A DNA stretch of 64,000 nt from Glandiceps talaboti (lineage: Eukaryota; Hemichordata; Enteropneusta; Spengelidae), in the NCBI RefSeq assembly GCF_964340395.1, contig NC_135554.1, positions 1,372,001-1,436,000 of the forward strand, given 5' to 3'. The notes below the pieces were generated by a model. That model had not been told where the DNA came from and made no database searches. It saw only the letters and a list, made by a program, of their open reading frames with translations. A program made the position numbers and the translations under genes. This document shows, piece after piece, positions 39,496 to 50,867 of the stretch (positions are counted from its first letter, which is position 1; every line of letters starts with the position of its first letter).

Positions 39496-39669
39496 CTCTA
39501 GAAGTTCATCTCCACTCTCTAGCTTTCCATTCTGTCCTACAGGTCCATCAGGCAGTATAGAACGAATGTAATGGTGTGGTCTAACTTCAGCACCATCTTC
39601 TATGTCCACTGTGCCTTCTAAACTGATTCCTAAACCACCCCCTTCACGGAACTTAGATATCTGAGCAAC
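39496..39669 (-). CDS. Patj: Patj/MUPP1-like scaffold: first half of PDZ4
   Basis: Minus strand, acceptor TTTATCAG, donor GAG before GTAAGA, 58 codons, phase 0 both ends. It reads VAQISKFREGGGLGISLEGT, then a loop with VDIEDGAEVRPHHYIRSILP and GPVGQNGKLESGDELLE. The binding loop is GLGI rather than GLGF, and the HHYIRSILP-GPVG segment is as in MUPP1 PDZ4. Confidence 0.97.
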
Positions 39670-39833
39670 CTGATAAAGGTATGACAAAACCAACAACATA
39701 AAACAGTTATATCCCACATTATGCAAATATGTCAAATATCACTCAACTTTCAGTAACTTAGTTCACGATCCTCTTTTTCAGAGAATGTTGGAGAAACAAA
39801 CAGACTGCTTCATTGCCATGGATATATCTTTAG

Positions 39834-40310
39834 TCAAAGTAGAGTATGGCAACTGTATAATGACAAGATCTGATTGGATAAAGTAGAGTATGGCAACTGT
39901 ATGACAAGATGTGATTGGATAAAGTAGAGTATGGCAACTGTATGACAAGATGTGATTGGATAGAGCAGAGTATGGCAACTGTATAATGACAAGATGTGAT
40001 TGGATAAAGTAGAGTATGGCAACTGTATGACAAGATGTGATTGGATAGAGCAGAGTATGGCAACTGTATGACAAGATGTGATTGGATAACGTAGAGTATA
40101 GCAACTGTATGACAAGATGTGATTGGATAGAGCAGAGTATGGCAACTGTATAATGACAAGATGTGATTGGATAAAGTAGAGTATGGCAACTGTATGACAA
40201 GATGTGATTGGATAGAGCAGAGTATGGCAACTGTATGACAAGATGTGATTGGATAACGTAGAGTATAGCAACTGTATGACAAGATGTGATTGGATAAAGC
40301 AGAGTATGTC
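39834..40310 (-). repeat. 41/44-bp minisatellite (~11 copies) upstream of the PDZ4 exon
   Basis: Plus-strand unit GTAGAGTATGGCAACTGTAT, GACAAGATGTGATTGGATAAA, 41 bp, with a +3 form (GTATAATGACAAG, 44 bp). Variants AAAG/AGAGC/AACG mark three subtypes in a repeating order (about 125-bp superperiod), so it grew by multi-unit duplication. Read on the gene strand each unit contains a pyrimidine-rich stretch ending in ATACAG, an acceptor-like string. It lies about 165 bp upstream of the real PDZ4 acceptor. Confidence 0.94.
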
Positions 40311-41399
40311 AGACAAATGACAAAAAACACAAAAATTCCAAAATTGTATTGAAAATATTATGCTTTGAATGGGAACGTCGGCACTTTCAGCCACTTCAAC
40401 TTCAACTTTGAGACAATACTTAGACATCTACTTCCATATTGGTCATTAAATATTCATGTACTGGTTTAAGCTTAGAAGAAGGTCACACATGGTAATAGCC
40501 ACTCTCATATATTTTGTGTATGGCCATCAAAAAGTCACTTATCACACGTGCATACAGAAGATGTTGCAGTCAGATGTATTGAAGTGAAAGCAAGGAACTG
40601 TAATTTATGTAATGATTAATGATGTTCAAGCAGGAAAATGGGACAGACAGGAGGATAATTTTTACTAGATTTCAAAGTTTATGTCTGTTTAATGTTGATG
40701 TTGTTACATGTATGTCTGACAGAACACAGCATGAAAAGTGTAACATTACATTGTAATGTACATTACATGTTGATTCATCTTGATTACGTTGATTAGAGTT
40801 AAGTTACAGTTTATCATTGGCTTTTAGGAGATGGACAAGGTCATTGTTTACACAACCCATGTTTGTTTATGACTTGTAACCACATCAGCATATGAGTTGA
40901 TTCATAACATGTACTATAAATTGTGAGGAGTGTCCTAGTGTCGACCTTTTTACCATCCATAGGGAAAGTTATATATTGGGGATGAAAAGTCTGTTTGTCT
41001 GTATCACCATTGTCTCAAAAACGACTGGTTCATCGCGAGATCACTGCCGACAATTCCAGCAGACAGAATGGTCATCACGATTTGCCATAGAATGGCCACA
41101 ATCCCCTTTCTTCTTACCCTTTGGCATGATGACAGGGAGAGATAAAGAACAATGTATCAATAAATGGTATATAACAAGGTGGGTAATAAAACCGCCAACA
41201 CCACCACAATCAAGAAAACGAAAGTCTTCAGAGAAAAAGAGAAGAAAAATCAGTCAAGTGTTACAGTCCCATGCTGCTTCAAAGGCCTAGGGATATCACT
41301 GACAGGACATGTGTGCTTCGTTATTGTCAAACTCACTCTGCAATGGATCAACCCAACCACCCACTCATTCACACACTTTGAATACATGGACCAACTTAC
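40311..41399. other. Intron, mostly unique
   Basis: A plus-strand open frame at 40976-41290, antisense to the host gene, encodes a basic tail (RKRKSSEKKRRK). It matches nothing I recognise and I leave it uncalled. Short TACATTGTAATGTACATTAC dyads lie near 40748-40775. Confidence 0.5.
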
Positions 41400-41476
41400 T
41401 GCAACTTCTCCACCATCTAAGATATTCTGCCAGTGTGCAATTATACCAGCTTCAGCTTCAGGAGTGAGATCGCCAA
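41400..41476 (-). CDS. Patj: Patj/MUPP1-like scaffold: short linker exon before PDZ4
   Basis: Minus strand, 77 nt, acceptor TTGTCTTGTAG, donor GTAAGT. It starts with two bases completing a codon and ends in phase 0. It encodes GDLTPEAEAGIIAHWQNILD then GGEVA. The DLT-E---W--ILG pattern immediately before PDZ4 is a recognisable conserved helix in MUPP1/PATJ, although the exon is tiny. Confidence 0.93.
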
Positions 41477-41699
41477 CTACAAGACAAGACAAGAACAAGT
41501 CAATGACCAGATGTAAACTGAATGTCTTCCGTAAGGGAAAAGTTTTGAGATTGTCGTTCCTACAGACAATTGTTGGAATACAACAGATCATATGTAATAA
41601 GTTAGTTTTTCTCATTGATTGCTATTTGCTCATAGCTGTTAGTGATCTCCTGGCCAACCACAACATGTACTGTGACATTTGTTGAGAATGTAAAAAAAA

Positions 41700-42376
41700 G
41701 AAAATAAGCGCATCGTCGTACCACTTTAGACAACATTTCCTGACGAGAAACTATTTTTTCCTTTTTAGTGGCCTACAAAAATATGCCAATAATTTATTAA
41801 AACTAAAAGCTACATCAATAATATTTTCAGGACAAGTGCGCTTTGGTATCAAATTATACTGAATTTGAAGTGTGCATTCTTGAGATATAGCCTAATTACC
41901 GAAAACCATTAATTATGTAAATTTCTCGTTAATATTCTTGGGATGTTTACCGAAACCTAATCAGTTCTTGTCACTACCCTACAGAACACATGCAATAAAT
42001 TTCGTTTGAATTGAGCCAGTCGTGTTTTATAAAATGGTGATAAAGTCACACCACTTTAGATGACATTTCCTGACGAGAAACTATTTTTTTCTTTTTGTGG
42101 CCAATCAAAAATATGCCAATAACTTATTAAAACTAAAAGCTACATTAGTAATATTTTCAGGACAGGTGTGCTTTGGTATCGCAAATGTGTGTACCAAGTT
42201 ATAATGAATTTGAAGCGTGCATTCTTGAGATATAGCCTAATTACTGAAAATCATTAATTATGTAAATTGCTCATTAATATTTGCGGGATTTTTACCAAAA
42301 TCTAATCAAGTCTTGCCATTACCCTACGGAATACATCTTCAAAATTTGGTTTGAATTGAGCAAGCCGTTATGGAGA
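41700..42376 (+). mobile_element. Family D fragment, two 335-bp units
   Basis: Two copies (from about 41715 and 42045) share CCACTTTAGA-GACATTTCCT, ACGAGAAACTATTTTTT, AATATGCCAATAA, then the family-D core with GATATAGCCTAATTAC and TCATTAATTATGTAAATT. The (GACA)n tract and terminal hairpin are missing. Sequence switches straight into family A at about 42380. Confidence 0.7.
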
Positions 42377-42900
42377 AAAAATGACATAGTCCCTGTTATG
42401 ATTGGGTTTTAAGGAACTGGCAGTTTATGAAGTCATTTTCAAACCTGGTTAATGTTGTTTGGCCTCATATGGTTGTTTTTGATATCTCTGTTCAAGCATG
42501 TCTGAGTTATGGCTTTGGACATGAAAACTGTGCCAACAAAATGGCTGCCAGGCAGCCATATCAGATTGTATCACAACGACAATGGATATACACATGTATG
42601 TCATAGAACACTGTGCTAATACCAACTTTGAATGAGATCTGTTCAAGCATGTCTGAGTTATGGCTTTAGACAGGGAAAATTTGCAAACAAAATGGCTGCT
42701 AGGTGGCCATATTGGATCGTATCATGAAACAAATTGACGTGCATATGTATGCCATTGTATGTTGCCCCTGTGCCAAGTTTGAAAAAAATCAGTCCAGGCA
42801 TCTCCAAGAAACGGCTGCGGACGGGCTGACAGACGGACGGACGGACAGACAGAACCCAATCCATAAGTCCTCGTCCTGGACTTCGCCCGGCGGGGACTAA
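42377..42900 (+). mobile_element. Family A element, copy 3, joined to a family D 5' part
   Basis: It enters at ATGACATAGTCCCTGTTATG without the usual ACAAGTCATTGAG start, then has two core units, a short (GGAC)n tract, ACCCAATCCATAAGTCC and a slightly mutated 3' hairpin ending GGGGACTAA. The joint uses ATGACA, present both before the GACA tract in family D and near the 5' end of family A. It therefore looks like a chimera, not a chance neighbour. Confidence 0.75.
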
Positions 42901-45519
42901 TTAGATCAAATAGTATAACTAACCTTAGAGGTTAAATTTAGTTTGTAATTTGTTTCGCACTAAATATGCTTAAATTCAGATGACGAATTCACAGCTCAAA
43001 TTGTACAACTGGTGATTATATAGCTAGATAGCTACAGTGGGATGATACATCCTGTGGAATGGTTCTGCATCTTCTCTCTTTGTCAAACAGAGATGCTGTC
43101 GTGCACACCAATGTCAATTTGGTCTCCTTGTTATTCTCAGAATTTGTTGTGAAATAATTATGCTATCATAAATATTAAGGAGTTCACAATTGGAGAAGCA
43201 TAAAATTAAGTGCGATGAACCATGACATACTAATCTTGTAAGTAGATTTTACATCGCACTGGTTGCCAATCCAGGGGTGAACAAATCCACTGGTCCGAAG
43301 TCCGGGACCAGTGATTTTTGAGGGCGGACCACACAAATTTGACCTTGTCTGGTCCGTTGGACCAGTACCTTAAACTGTAAATAACCATATTAAAAAGTAG
43401 GAACAGCAACAACTGAATGTGAACAAACAAGAAATACGATCACGATGGAGCTAAAACTACACGCCTTGCATGACCTTTCGATGGGTCATGAAGTATAATC
43501 AGGTGACTTCCGATGTCAAACCAGCAATATGTGTTATGGGGGGGGGTTGAACGTTGACAGTTGAATGGCTGGTGGTGCGTGAATACATCATAGTAGCGGC
43601 CTTACATCGTAGTTTATTTCACTGAATCAACAACAATGTGAAATGACAGACAGGAGATAACACTCAACGCACATGTGGCTCATATCATTACTATAGGGAC
43701 ATACCGGTTTAGAGACACAAGAATTAGGAAGACAAGAATAATAATTTCATTGTATAATAATTCAAATGTATCAAATGAAACATTTTATTTGCTATCATTC
43801 TGTCAGCATTGATTGCATTATTATTTTTATTCATAAAGGAGCTTCAAATGATTTATAGTAGAACCCCTTTCATGAAATGAAGTCATCCAAATGACGCACA
43901 AACTTCATGTTATCCCACAAAAGTCCGTGACAAAAGTTACCAAGTTTGTCCACTGGGCAAGTGAATAACAAAGGTTCCATCATTTTTGCCAACCTCAGTT
44001 ACTTCCAAGATAGCAATCATTGACTGTCATCTTGGTTTTTCCAATGACTTACAAGGGTTGACGATACCATACCAGTCCTCCTGCATTGCTTTCTGCAATA
44101 TGCTGGTCTCAACATGTACAGTTGACTTTGAACCTAGATGTGTGCACAAGTGTGTTGATGCATGGGGTTGACGTAGTGGCTCATTCCATTTCGGGTGTGT
44201 GGGTTGCTTGTTAGACACATAACACAAATGCACTCCAAATCTGAGCATTTATGCTGCTTATCATCATTTACTTTGTAATAGATAAAACATTACACGATCA
44301 AAAATATACACCACCTGTTTTATTTTCTCCTTGCATGTAATTTAGGTGTAACTAAAAATAATGTGCTAAGACCAACCCCAGAGAGAAATGGTATGCGCCA
44401 AGGCATTTCCCAGGATATCTTATCTGTTACTATCTGTAAACATGGGACGTCAATGTCCACTGTACCTCTCAAATAAAGGACCATTTCCCAAGTAGAATTT
44501 GCTGTGTGGATACCCATCTCGTAAATAATCTAGACCCATCTGAAACGCGAATGGCTGTAAAGTTTTAAACTGACAACACGGACAATGGTCAATCTTTTAA
44601 GCTATGGTTTTATAGGAAAACAACTGACCAGCATGACACAAAATGAACAGTCTGATTCAGGGTTACAGATAGTCTACGAAGTATCTTTTTTAGCACTGTG
44701 ATATGATATTTGGCAAAGCCTTGATAACTGGCGAATTTGATTTTTTATCTCCACACCGTCACAAGGACTCCCTCTAGTCAGTCAATGTATGTGTTCCTAG
44801 GTTTTTTTCAAAAGCCTCGACGACTGGTGAATTTGATTTTATCTCGACACAGTCACACGGACTCCCTCTAGTCAGGCAATGTATGTGTTCGTAGTTTTTT
44901 TTTCGTGAGATTTTATAGGATCAACTTTGAAGTGGTCAGTTTCTTTGTACAGTTGTGATGATTTGCTTGCAATGTCTGGGTTTTCCAGACAAGTTTGACA
45001 AAACGTAGTACAACTTTTGTCGTCATACTGCAATCATGACTAAAACTGTTTTCCAATGTACTTGTCACATATTTCCGGCAAATTTCTGATCCTTCGTGAA
45101 ATCCAAGTGAAGTCGCCATTCAAAATTTTTCGTTTCATCGACAATGTATTTTTTCACAATGCTGTTGAGTTTTATTCACCTGTTGACTACGCTCGCCATA
45201 GCCTTCAGTGCTAACCATTACTCCTTATGACGTCATAAAATCCTGTGGTCTAGGTGGGACCGGAAATACCCGAAAACTCTCGAAGTAAATCCGAAGGGAA
45301 GTGACTGAAAAAAGGTCATTTTAAGGTGTTTGCAGACGCTTTTTAAAAGTTTTAAAACCAGAATGTATTTCACAAAACTGTCGTCTAGCAAATTAACGAT
45401 AGTGAATGTGAGCATTTTGAATCACCTTTAAATCCGCCCAGGGCACTAATATACTATACAATAACTATAGTCTATACGTAATTCTTATACAATACAATAA
45501 ATATAGATATTACACGTAC
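42901..45519. other. Long intron part with small repeats only
   Basis: No exon recognised. A strong inverted repeat CACTGGTCC/GGACCAGTG with an 8-9 nt loop lies near 43288-43314, and further GGACCAGT/ACTGGTCC words are nearby. A tandem duplication of about 105 bp at 44705-44905 shares GACTCCCTCTAGTCAG and CAATGTATGTGTTC. A G run occurs near 43540. The remainder is unique. Confidence 0.5.
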
Positions 45520-45621
45520 TATATACATCGTCATAGTAACCAGGTGGCATGTTTGGTGGCATGTCATCCTCATTTTCACTATCATTGGTGAGAAGATAAG
45601 CTGCAGGAGGTCCAGGTGGTT
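45520..45621 (-). CDS. Patj: Patj/MUPP1-like scaffold: short PDZ3-PDZ4 linker exon
   Basis: Minus strand, 102 nt, acceptor TTGTCCTCAG, donor GTACGT. It encodes EPPGPPAAYLLTNDSENEDD then MPPNMPPGYYDDVY. It takes two bases to finish the Glu codon left by 46069 and leaves one base, which the 41400-41476 exon completes to Ile. The EPP-PPA-FLT then acidic pattern resembles the corresponding PATJ linker. The donor is weaker than its neighbours', but it is the only GT in the phase required. Confidence 0.85.
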
Positions 45622-46068
45622 CTGAGGACAAGAAATCAACAAGTCAGGAAATTTACATTTTAACATACACAAATCTTACTATGCATTGTCTGCAGAGTAA
45701 CCATGACAACAACTAAAGTTAAATTTATTAATGTTGATATCAATATTCTACTTCCTGAACATTTCATATATATGACCACAATTCAGTAAAAAGTTATATC
45801 AGCACCAAACGTAGTAATATGAACAATATATGATAATTGAAATCATATATTACATGTCAGGGAAGTAACTTATGGACACAAGGACAGGAAGATGGATGGA
45901 CACACGCACACATAGACAGACTATTGTAATAGTCTGGGGACTAACAACACAAAACAAAACAAAAAGATTAATTTATTTACTCTCCAACCATTGTTGTTTT
46001 CCATGACTACAGTTCATGAAAGTCTCCAACTACTGCGGCAAGATCATAACAAAATACTTTTGACTCAC
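45622..46068. other. Intron, unique sequence
   Basis: AT-rich intron between the two exons. A short GACA/ACAC-rich stretch near 45885-45920 resembles a decayed element microsatellite. Nothing else seen. Confidence 0.5.
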
Positions 46069-46222
46069 CAAATTCAGAAAGTGATGGTGGTGGTGGTGGT
46101 GATGGCTGTACAAACATGCCCTGTGGATATCGAGCTAATCGGAGTTGAACAGTGGAACCAGTTTGCCTTAGTACATCTACTGCTTCCTTATTGTTGAAAC
46201 CTTGCAAACTTTGCCCATCCAC
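46069..46222 (-). CDS. Patj: Patj/MUPP1-like scaffold: end of PDZ3
   Basis: Minus strand, 154 nt, acceptor TTTGTCAG, donor GTGAGT, phase 0 in and one base out. It encodes VDGQSLQGFNNKEAVDVLRQ, TGSTVQLRLARYPQG and a proline run. This is the C-terminal helix and last strand of PDZ3, with the VDG--LQGF pattern of MUPP1/PATJ. Confidence 0.96.
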
Positions 46223-46445
46223 CTGACAAATTAAAGATATTTGTAAATATGCTACAAACTTACATATGATACTGTTAAACAAGTTAGTTTGATATCCCTA
46301 TAGTAGTACAATATTAAAGATTACATCAAAGGACATTTGATTTCAAAAACATATTACATCGAATACATAAAACTGATCAAGACATTTAAATTCACTCAAA
46401 TTCAAAACATTCTGTTTATTGTAACTGACTAGTGGAACTACATAC

Positions 46446-46537
46446 CTCCACAATCTGATCATTGACTTGAATTCTTCCATCTCTGTCAGCAGTACTTCCC
46501 TCCAAAACACTCTTTACAAAGATTCCTGCTATATCAG
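46446..46537 (-). CDS. Patj: Patj/MUPP1-like scaffold: middle of PDZ3
   Basis: Minus strand, 92 nt, acceptor TTTACAG, donor GTATGT. Two bases complete the Ala codon begun at 51964, then DIAGIFVKSVLEGSTADRDG and RIQVNDQIVE follow. Frame and domain order join perfectly to the exons on both sides, so PDZ3 is split across three exons. Confidence 0.96.
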
Positions 46538-46632
46538 CTGTAAATAGAAATACAAAACCAAGACCCAGATAAATTTGTAAGGTGTACCAAATAATTGAAA
46601 TCTACCACACTTCTGTTTTTACGGTAACAGGA

Positions 46633-46742
46633 CAACTGCCCCCCGGACAACTGCCCCTCGGACAATTGCCCCTGAAGGACAACTGCCCCCCGGACAATTG
46701 GCCCCGACGGACAACTGCCCCCCGGACAATTGCCCCCCCCCC
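46633..46742 (+). repeat. GGACAACTGCCCC short tandem repeat
   Basis: About seven copies of a 13-17 bp unit GGACAA(C/T)TGCCCCCC with small indels, ending in a C run. The CAATTG/CAACTG core is a self-complementary or near self-complementary word. It lies about 100 bp upstream of the PDZ3 middle exon. Confidence 0.9.
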
Positions 46743-47409
46743 CTATAAGTCATAACAACTGAAAATGGAGTCATTTTGTTGACATTTGGCCTAATTACGA
46801 TATTTTAATATCCAAAAGTTTTGACAAAATATTTGTAATTGACTGATTATTCATAATATACAGTGTGTAACATGTAAATATGACTTTTAAGTAACTTTGA
46901 CATGGTTTTATAGGCAGTAAGTATTAAGCCTACCAAAACATGTGTTTACCCATAGCAATACATGGTATTTCGGTTTTCTCGCAATATAACAAAATACCCA
47001 AGGGTGCGCAAGTGGCACCCATCAGATATGCTAACAGGACACCTTTCTGAGGTGGAATCTGCAAAAAAATATCATATAACTCACATTGCAAGGTTAACCC
47101 CTAAAAACACCTCTGGCAACTGGACTATAATATTGTTTTTCATGTTAGAACTTGTAAAATGTCACAGTTTCAATTTTGAATACAAAAGATGTCTGAACAC
47201 AAGTAATGGTATGTCATAGTTAGTATGAAGAGAGGTGAACCATACCATACCTATCGGTCAGAATAGCTCCGCTGTTCTTTTTAGTTTTTATTTTGTTTTA
47301 GCGATGCAATAAAGTGGTTAGTGGTTTCATATGATGTCTCACTATAAAACACATTTTACACAGAAGTTGGTAATGTATTGTACTTTTATACCATAGTCAC
47401 CATTTTATA
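46743..47409. other. Intron, unique sequence
   Basis: No exon or repeat family recognised. Confidence 0.5.
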
Positions 47410-47682
47410 ACAAAAATCTACTGTTATGAAAAATTGCACAAAATCTCAGAAAAAAATGACTGGGAAATGCACACAAGAAAAAGAAAAAAAGAGGATTTTG
47501 AGGTTGGCTATAAATAATTCCAGTGTCTTACAGCTGTAACCCTGGAAAATTTTAATGATGAATGAAATAAACTAGGGATCTAAAATAATTTTGAGGCAAT
47601 TTGAATTTCAATTTTCTAACAAATTTACAAAGTCAACAACATTCAACTTGTACTAGTTGTGGTAGATATATATAGGGAAGAA

Positions 47683-48217
47683 ATGTATTAATCGCCATCT
47701 TAGTTTCCGTACGGCGACAATCTCAAGTACCCGGAAGAGAGTCATTCTCAGCCACACGTTACAGTGGTAACACTCGTTCATGTTCGGTTACCTTTCACAA
47801 AGAAAACACAACGAAATGGTTGAAATGATCTTTTTTTTTTATTTCTTTTCATCACAACAACAAAATCTGCGTGATCAAAAGTGTTGTAAACTAAACCAGA
47901 AAGAATTATCGGACTGGCTAAACTTCCCGATGAACTGGAGTAAGGTCCTACTACTTCCAAGTAAGCCTCGATAGTACGTGAGAAAATCGTTTCAAACTAG
48001 CGATACAACTTTCAAAATATAACTTGACATGTCTTCATTTGTTAGAGTTATACAATTCAAGACGGGTTTTCACTCGAAAACAACAATTCTGTGAATAATG
48101 ACACTCTGAACGCAGCGATTTCTCGGACGATGTTACCACTGTAACGTATGGCTGACAACGACTTGCTTCCGGGTTAGTCCCTCGTGCATACGGGTGGATT
48201 GTCGGCGATTAATACAT
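47683..48217. mobile_element. Foldback/MITE-like element with ~90-bp inverted termini
   Basis: The left arm from ATGTATTAATCGCC to GTTACAGTGGTAACA (about 47683-47770) matches in reverse complement the right arm 48122-48217 with scattered differences. Outermost are ATGTATTAATCGCC and GGCGATTAATACAT. The roughly 350-bp middle has no open frame of note. It is absent from the paralogous position near 49840 (GTAGTAGACATAACATCGTC), which gives an empty-site comparison. A clear target-site duplication cannot be fixed because the flanks are TA-rich. Confidence 0.8.
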
Positions 48218-48404
48218 ACATCGTCTGATATTTTAATTCACAGTATTTCTTGTGACCGGCGCCTGTCAGCAGACTCTGCCATTTTTTTCATCATTCCATT
48301 GTATTTAAACCTTGTACTTGACATTTCGCAATATTTATAATTCTCAACAAAATACCTCAACATGCCTCACTTCGTTCGTACTCAAAGCAGCCCCGCGCGG
48401 TATG

Positions 48405-49046
48405 ATCACTGACACTGATGACATGATGAGAGAGAACCTTTTCGGATTTACATGTAAAACGGGGAAAGATACGCAAAACATAATGCAAAGTCTGAAGCCA
48501 AATTAAAGTTGTAATTATTTTAATTATTTTTACTTGCCAAATATTTGCATTTTGGAAAGGCAAGACACGTTCATGTCGTTTAACTTTACATGTGAACTGT
48601 CGGCCATATAAACTTCAACCGCATGCCTGGCATGCCCTTCCTTACGCAAGTTGTCTGAATTCTGGTTCACTGTCATTCCAAATTGCACGACAATATAGAA
48701 TTAACCACAAGTTACATGTTATCTGAAAACATCACACTTTTATAGTGGGTCTGAAGTGTGATTTTAGTGAGTACCAAGAACGTCCTGTGTTGATACTCAA
48801 GATACTTGCTGTGGAAAATCGCTCGGTCAAATGAGGTCACCTTCAGCTTCTGGTCGAATCAGGATAGAGTATGCAAATGAGGATGTTGCGGACTGGCTGA
48901 TTATGTAGAAGGGTGCAGAATTGGATTTGAAGTTTACAACCCTGTTTCGAACAAACGCTTGTCATTTGGGCGCCCAATGCGTAGAATTATGACTATAGCA
49001 CATATTACATTGCTTGTTTGACGTCAATAGTGTCTTTTGAAAAGTG
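48405..49046. mobile_element. Second insertion block specific to duplication copy 1
   Basis: In copy 2 the flanks join directly as CGGTATGGCAGTTTACTT near 50023-50040. In copy 1 a 642-bp block intervenes between GGTATG and GCAGTTT. No inverted termini or frame recognised, so it could equally be a deletion from copy 2. Confidence 0.55.
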
Positions 49047-49514
49047 GCAGTTTACTTAAAGTCTCGTCGACTGATTTCCAATATGGCGTCGGTCATTATG
49101 CTCATTAACATATTCATTTTTTTTTCAAATTACAAAAAAAAAATCATAAAAAATAAAAATGAGGATGTGCTGACTTGAAATTAACAAATCTGAGTAAGCT
49201 ACCCCCTGCGCATCAACACGCCAGATATCAAAGCAATCTAATAAGAGGTTTTCAAGGAGTTGATGAAAATGACATTTTATGAAAAAAAATCATAAAAAAT
49301 TGAAAATGGCACAGATCAACTTGGCATGAACAAATCTGAATAGCCTCCCCCCAGGGAACATGCACACCAAATATCGAAGAATTCCGACTGTCACTTTTGG
49401 AATAGATAGTAAAAATATAAAAGTTTGACGGACACCTATGATTCACTCTACTCTCTATACCTCAATACCCACCTATACCTAAAGCTACGCTTTCAGCTTT
49501 CGCTGACAGCGGAG

Positions 49515-50506
49515 CTAAAAATCTACTGTTATGAAAATTACATAAAATCTCAGAAAAATAATGACTGGGAAATGCACACACACACACACACGCGCACGCA
49601 CGCACGCACGCAACACACACACACGCGCGCGCACGCACACACACACACAAAGGATTTTTGAGGTTGGCTATATATAATTCCAGTGTCTTACAGCTTTAAC
49701 CCTGGAAAATTTTAATGATGAATGAAATAAACTATAGGGATCTAAAATAATTTTGAGGCAATTCGAATTTCAATTTTCTAACAAATTTACCAAAAACACT
49801 GTCCATAACTGTTAAAAACATTCAACTTGTAGTAGACATAACATCGTCTACTATTTTAATTTACGGAGTGTCTTGTGACCGGCGCCTGTCAGCAGACTCG
49901 ACCAATTTTTTTTCATCATTCCATTGTATTTAAAACTTGTACTTGACATTTCGCAATATTTATAATTCTCAACAAAATACCTCAACATGCCTCACCTCAC
50001 TCGTACTCAAAAAGCAGTCCCGGTATGGCAGTTTACTTAAAGTCTCGTGGACTGATTTCCAATATGGCGTTGGTCACAATGCTCATTAACATATTAAAAT
50101 TTTTTTGTGTTAAATTACAAAAAAAAAATCATCAAAAATAGAAAAGAAGATGTGCTGTAGAAATTAACAAATCTGAGTAAGCTACCCTCTGCGCATCAAC
50201 ACACCAGATATCAAAGCAATCTGACAAGAAGTATTTGAGGAGATGATGAAAATATCATTTTTGAAAAAAAAATCGTAAAAAATTGAAAATGGCACAGATC
50301 AACTTGGCATGAACAAATCTGAATAGCCTCCCCCCAGGGAACATGCACAAAATATCGAAATATTCTGACTGTCACTTTCGGAGAAGATGATTAAAATAAA
50401 AAAAGTTGACAGACACCTATGATGATTCACTTATACTCTATACCTCTATACTCACCTATTATATACCTAAAGCTACGCTTTCAGTTTTCGCTGACAGCGG
50501 AGTTAA
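49515..50506 (+). repeat. Segmental tandem duplication, copy 2
   Basis: Shorter partner of 47410-49514. It carries an expanded CA/CGCA microsatellite at 49576-49650 where copy 1 has only a few ACAC dinucleotides. It carries neither insertion block. Confidence 0.85.
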
Positions 50507-50604
50507 AAAAGTTGACGGACACCTATGATTCACTTATACTCTATATACCTCTATACCCACCTATACCTAAAGCTACGCCTTCAGCTTTCGCTGACAGCGG
50601 AGCT
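50405..50604 (+). repeat. Family C terminus, tandem copies
   Basis: Two adjacent copies of about 100 bp, plus a third at 49424-49515, run GTTGACGGACACCTATGATT, CACTTATACTCTATACCTC, CCTAAAGCTACGCTTTCAGC and CGCTGACAGCGGAGCTAA. GCTTTCAGC and GCTGACAGC form an imperfect hairpin ended by CTAA, the same kind of end as family A. 50605-50867 is unique. Confidence 0.7.
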
Positions 50605-50867
50605 AATAAAGAAATATCATATCTGAACTTAGTTCTGTAGCACAAACTTACATATCTTTTCACTCAAGTACTGTGACAACGAAAGAATACCAGTCTGTGT
50701 TTTTGAAACAGACCAAACTTTTTGATTCAAATTCAAACTTTTGTATAAATCTTCCACAAAACAGCAAATACTAAACTGGGTTCCCAAAAAATTAAATAAA
50801 AATCCAAAACCTCAGTCTGAATATAAAGTAAGGAAACTATCAAAGCTGACTACTCAAAAAAGACCCA

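Larger units (their letters stand above)
47410..49514 (+). repeat. Segmental tandem duplication, copy 1 (with two insertions)
   Basis: It begins AAAAATCTACTGTTATGAAA and ends in the family-C terminus GACAGCGGAGCT. It is collinear with 49515-50506 (TTCCAGTGTCTTACAGCT, TGACCGGCGCCTGTCAGCAG, CAAAATACCTCAACATGCCT, CGGACACCTATGATTCACT) except for blocks 47683-48217 and 48405-49046, which copy 2 lacks. Removing those two blocks makes the lengths agree to within a microsatellite difference. Confidence 0.85.

Noticed and set aside
39778-40427. Minus-strand frames of 150-197 codons repeating ALSNHILSYSCHTLLYPIT
   Set aside because: Frames of the 41/44-bp satellite. They lack splice logic with the PDZ4 exon.
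40976-41290. 104-codon plus-strand frame with a basic C-terminus
   Set aside because: No recognised domain, antisense in an intron, and no splice or promoter support.
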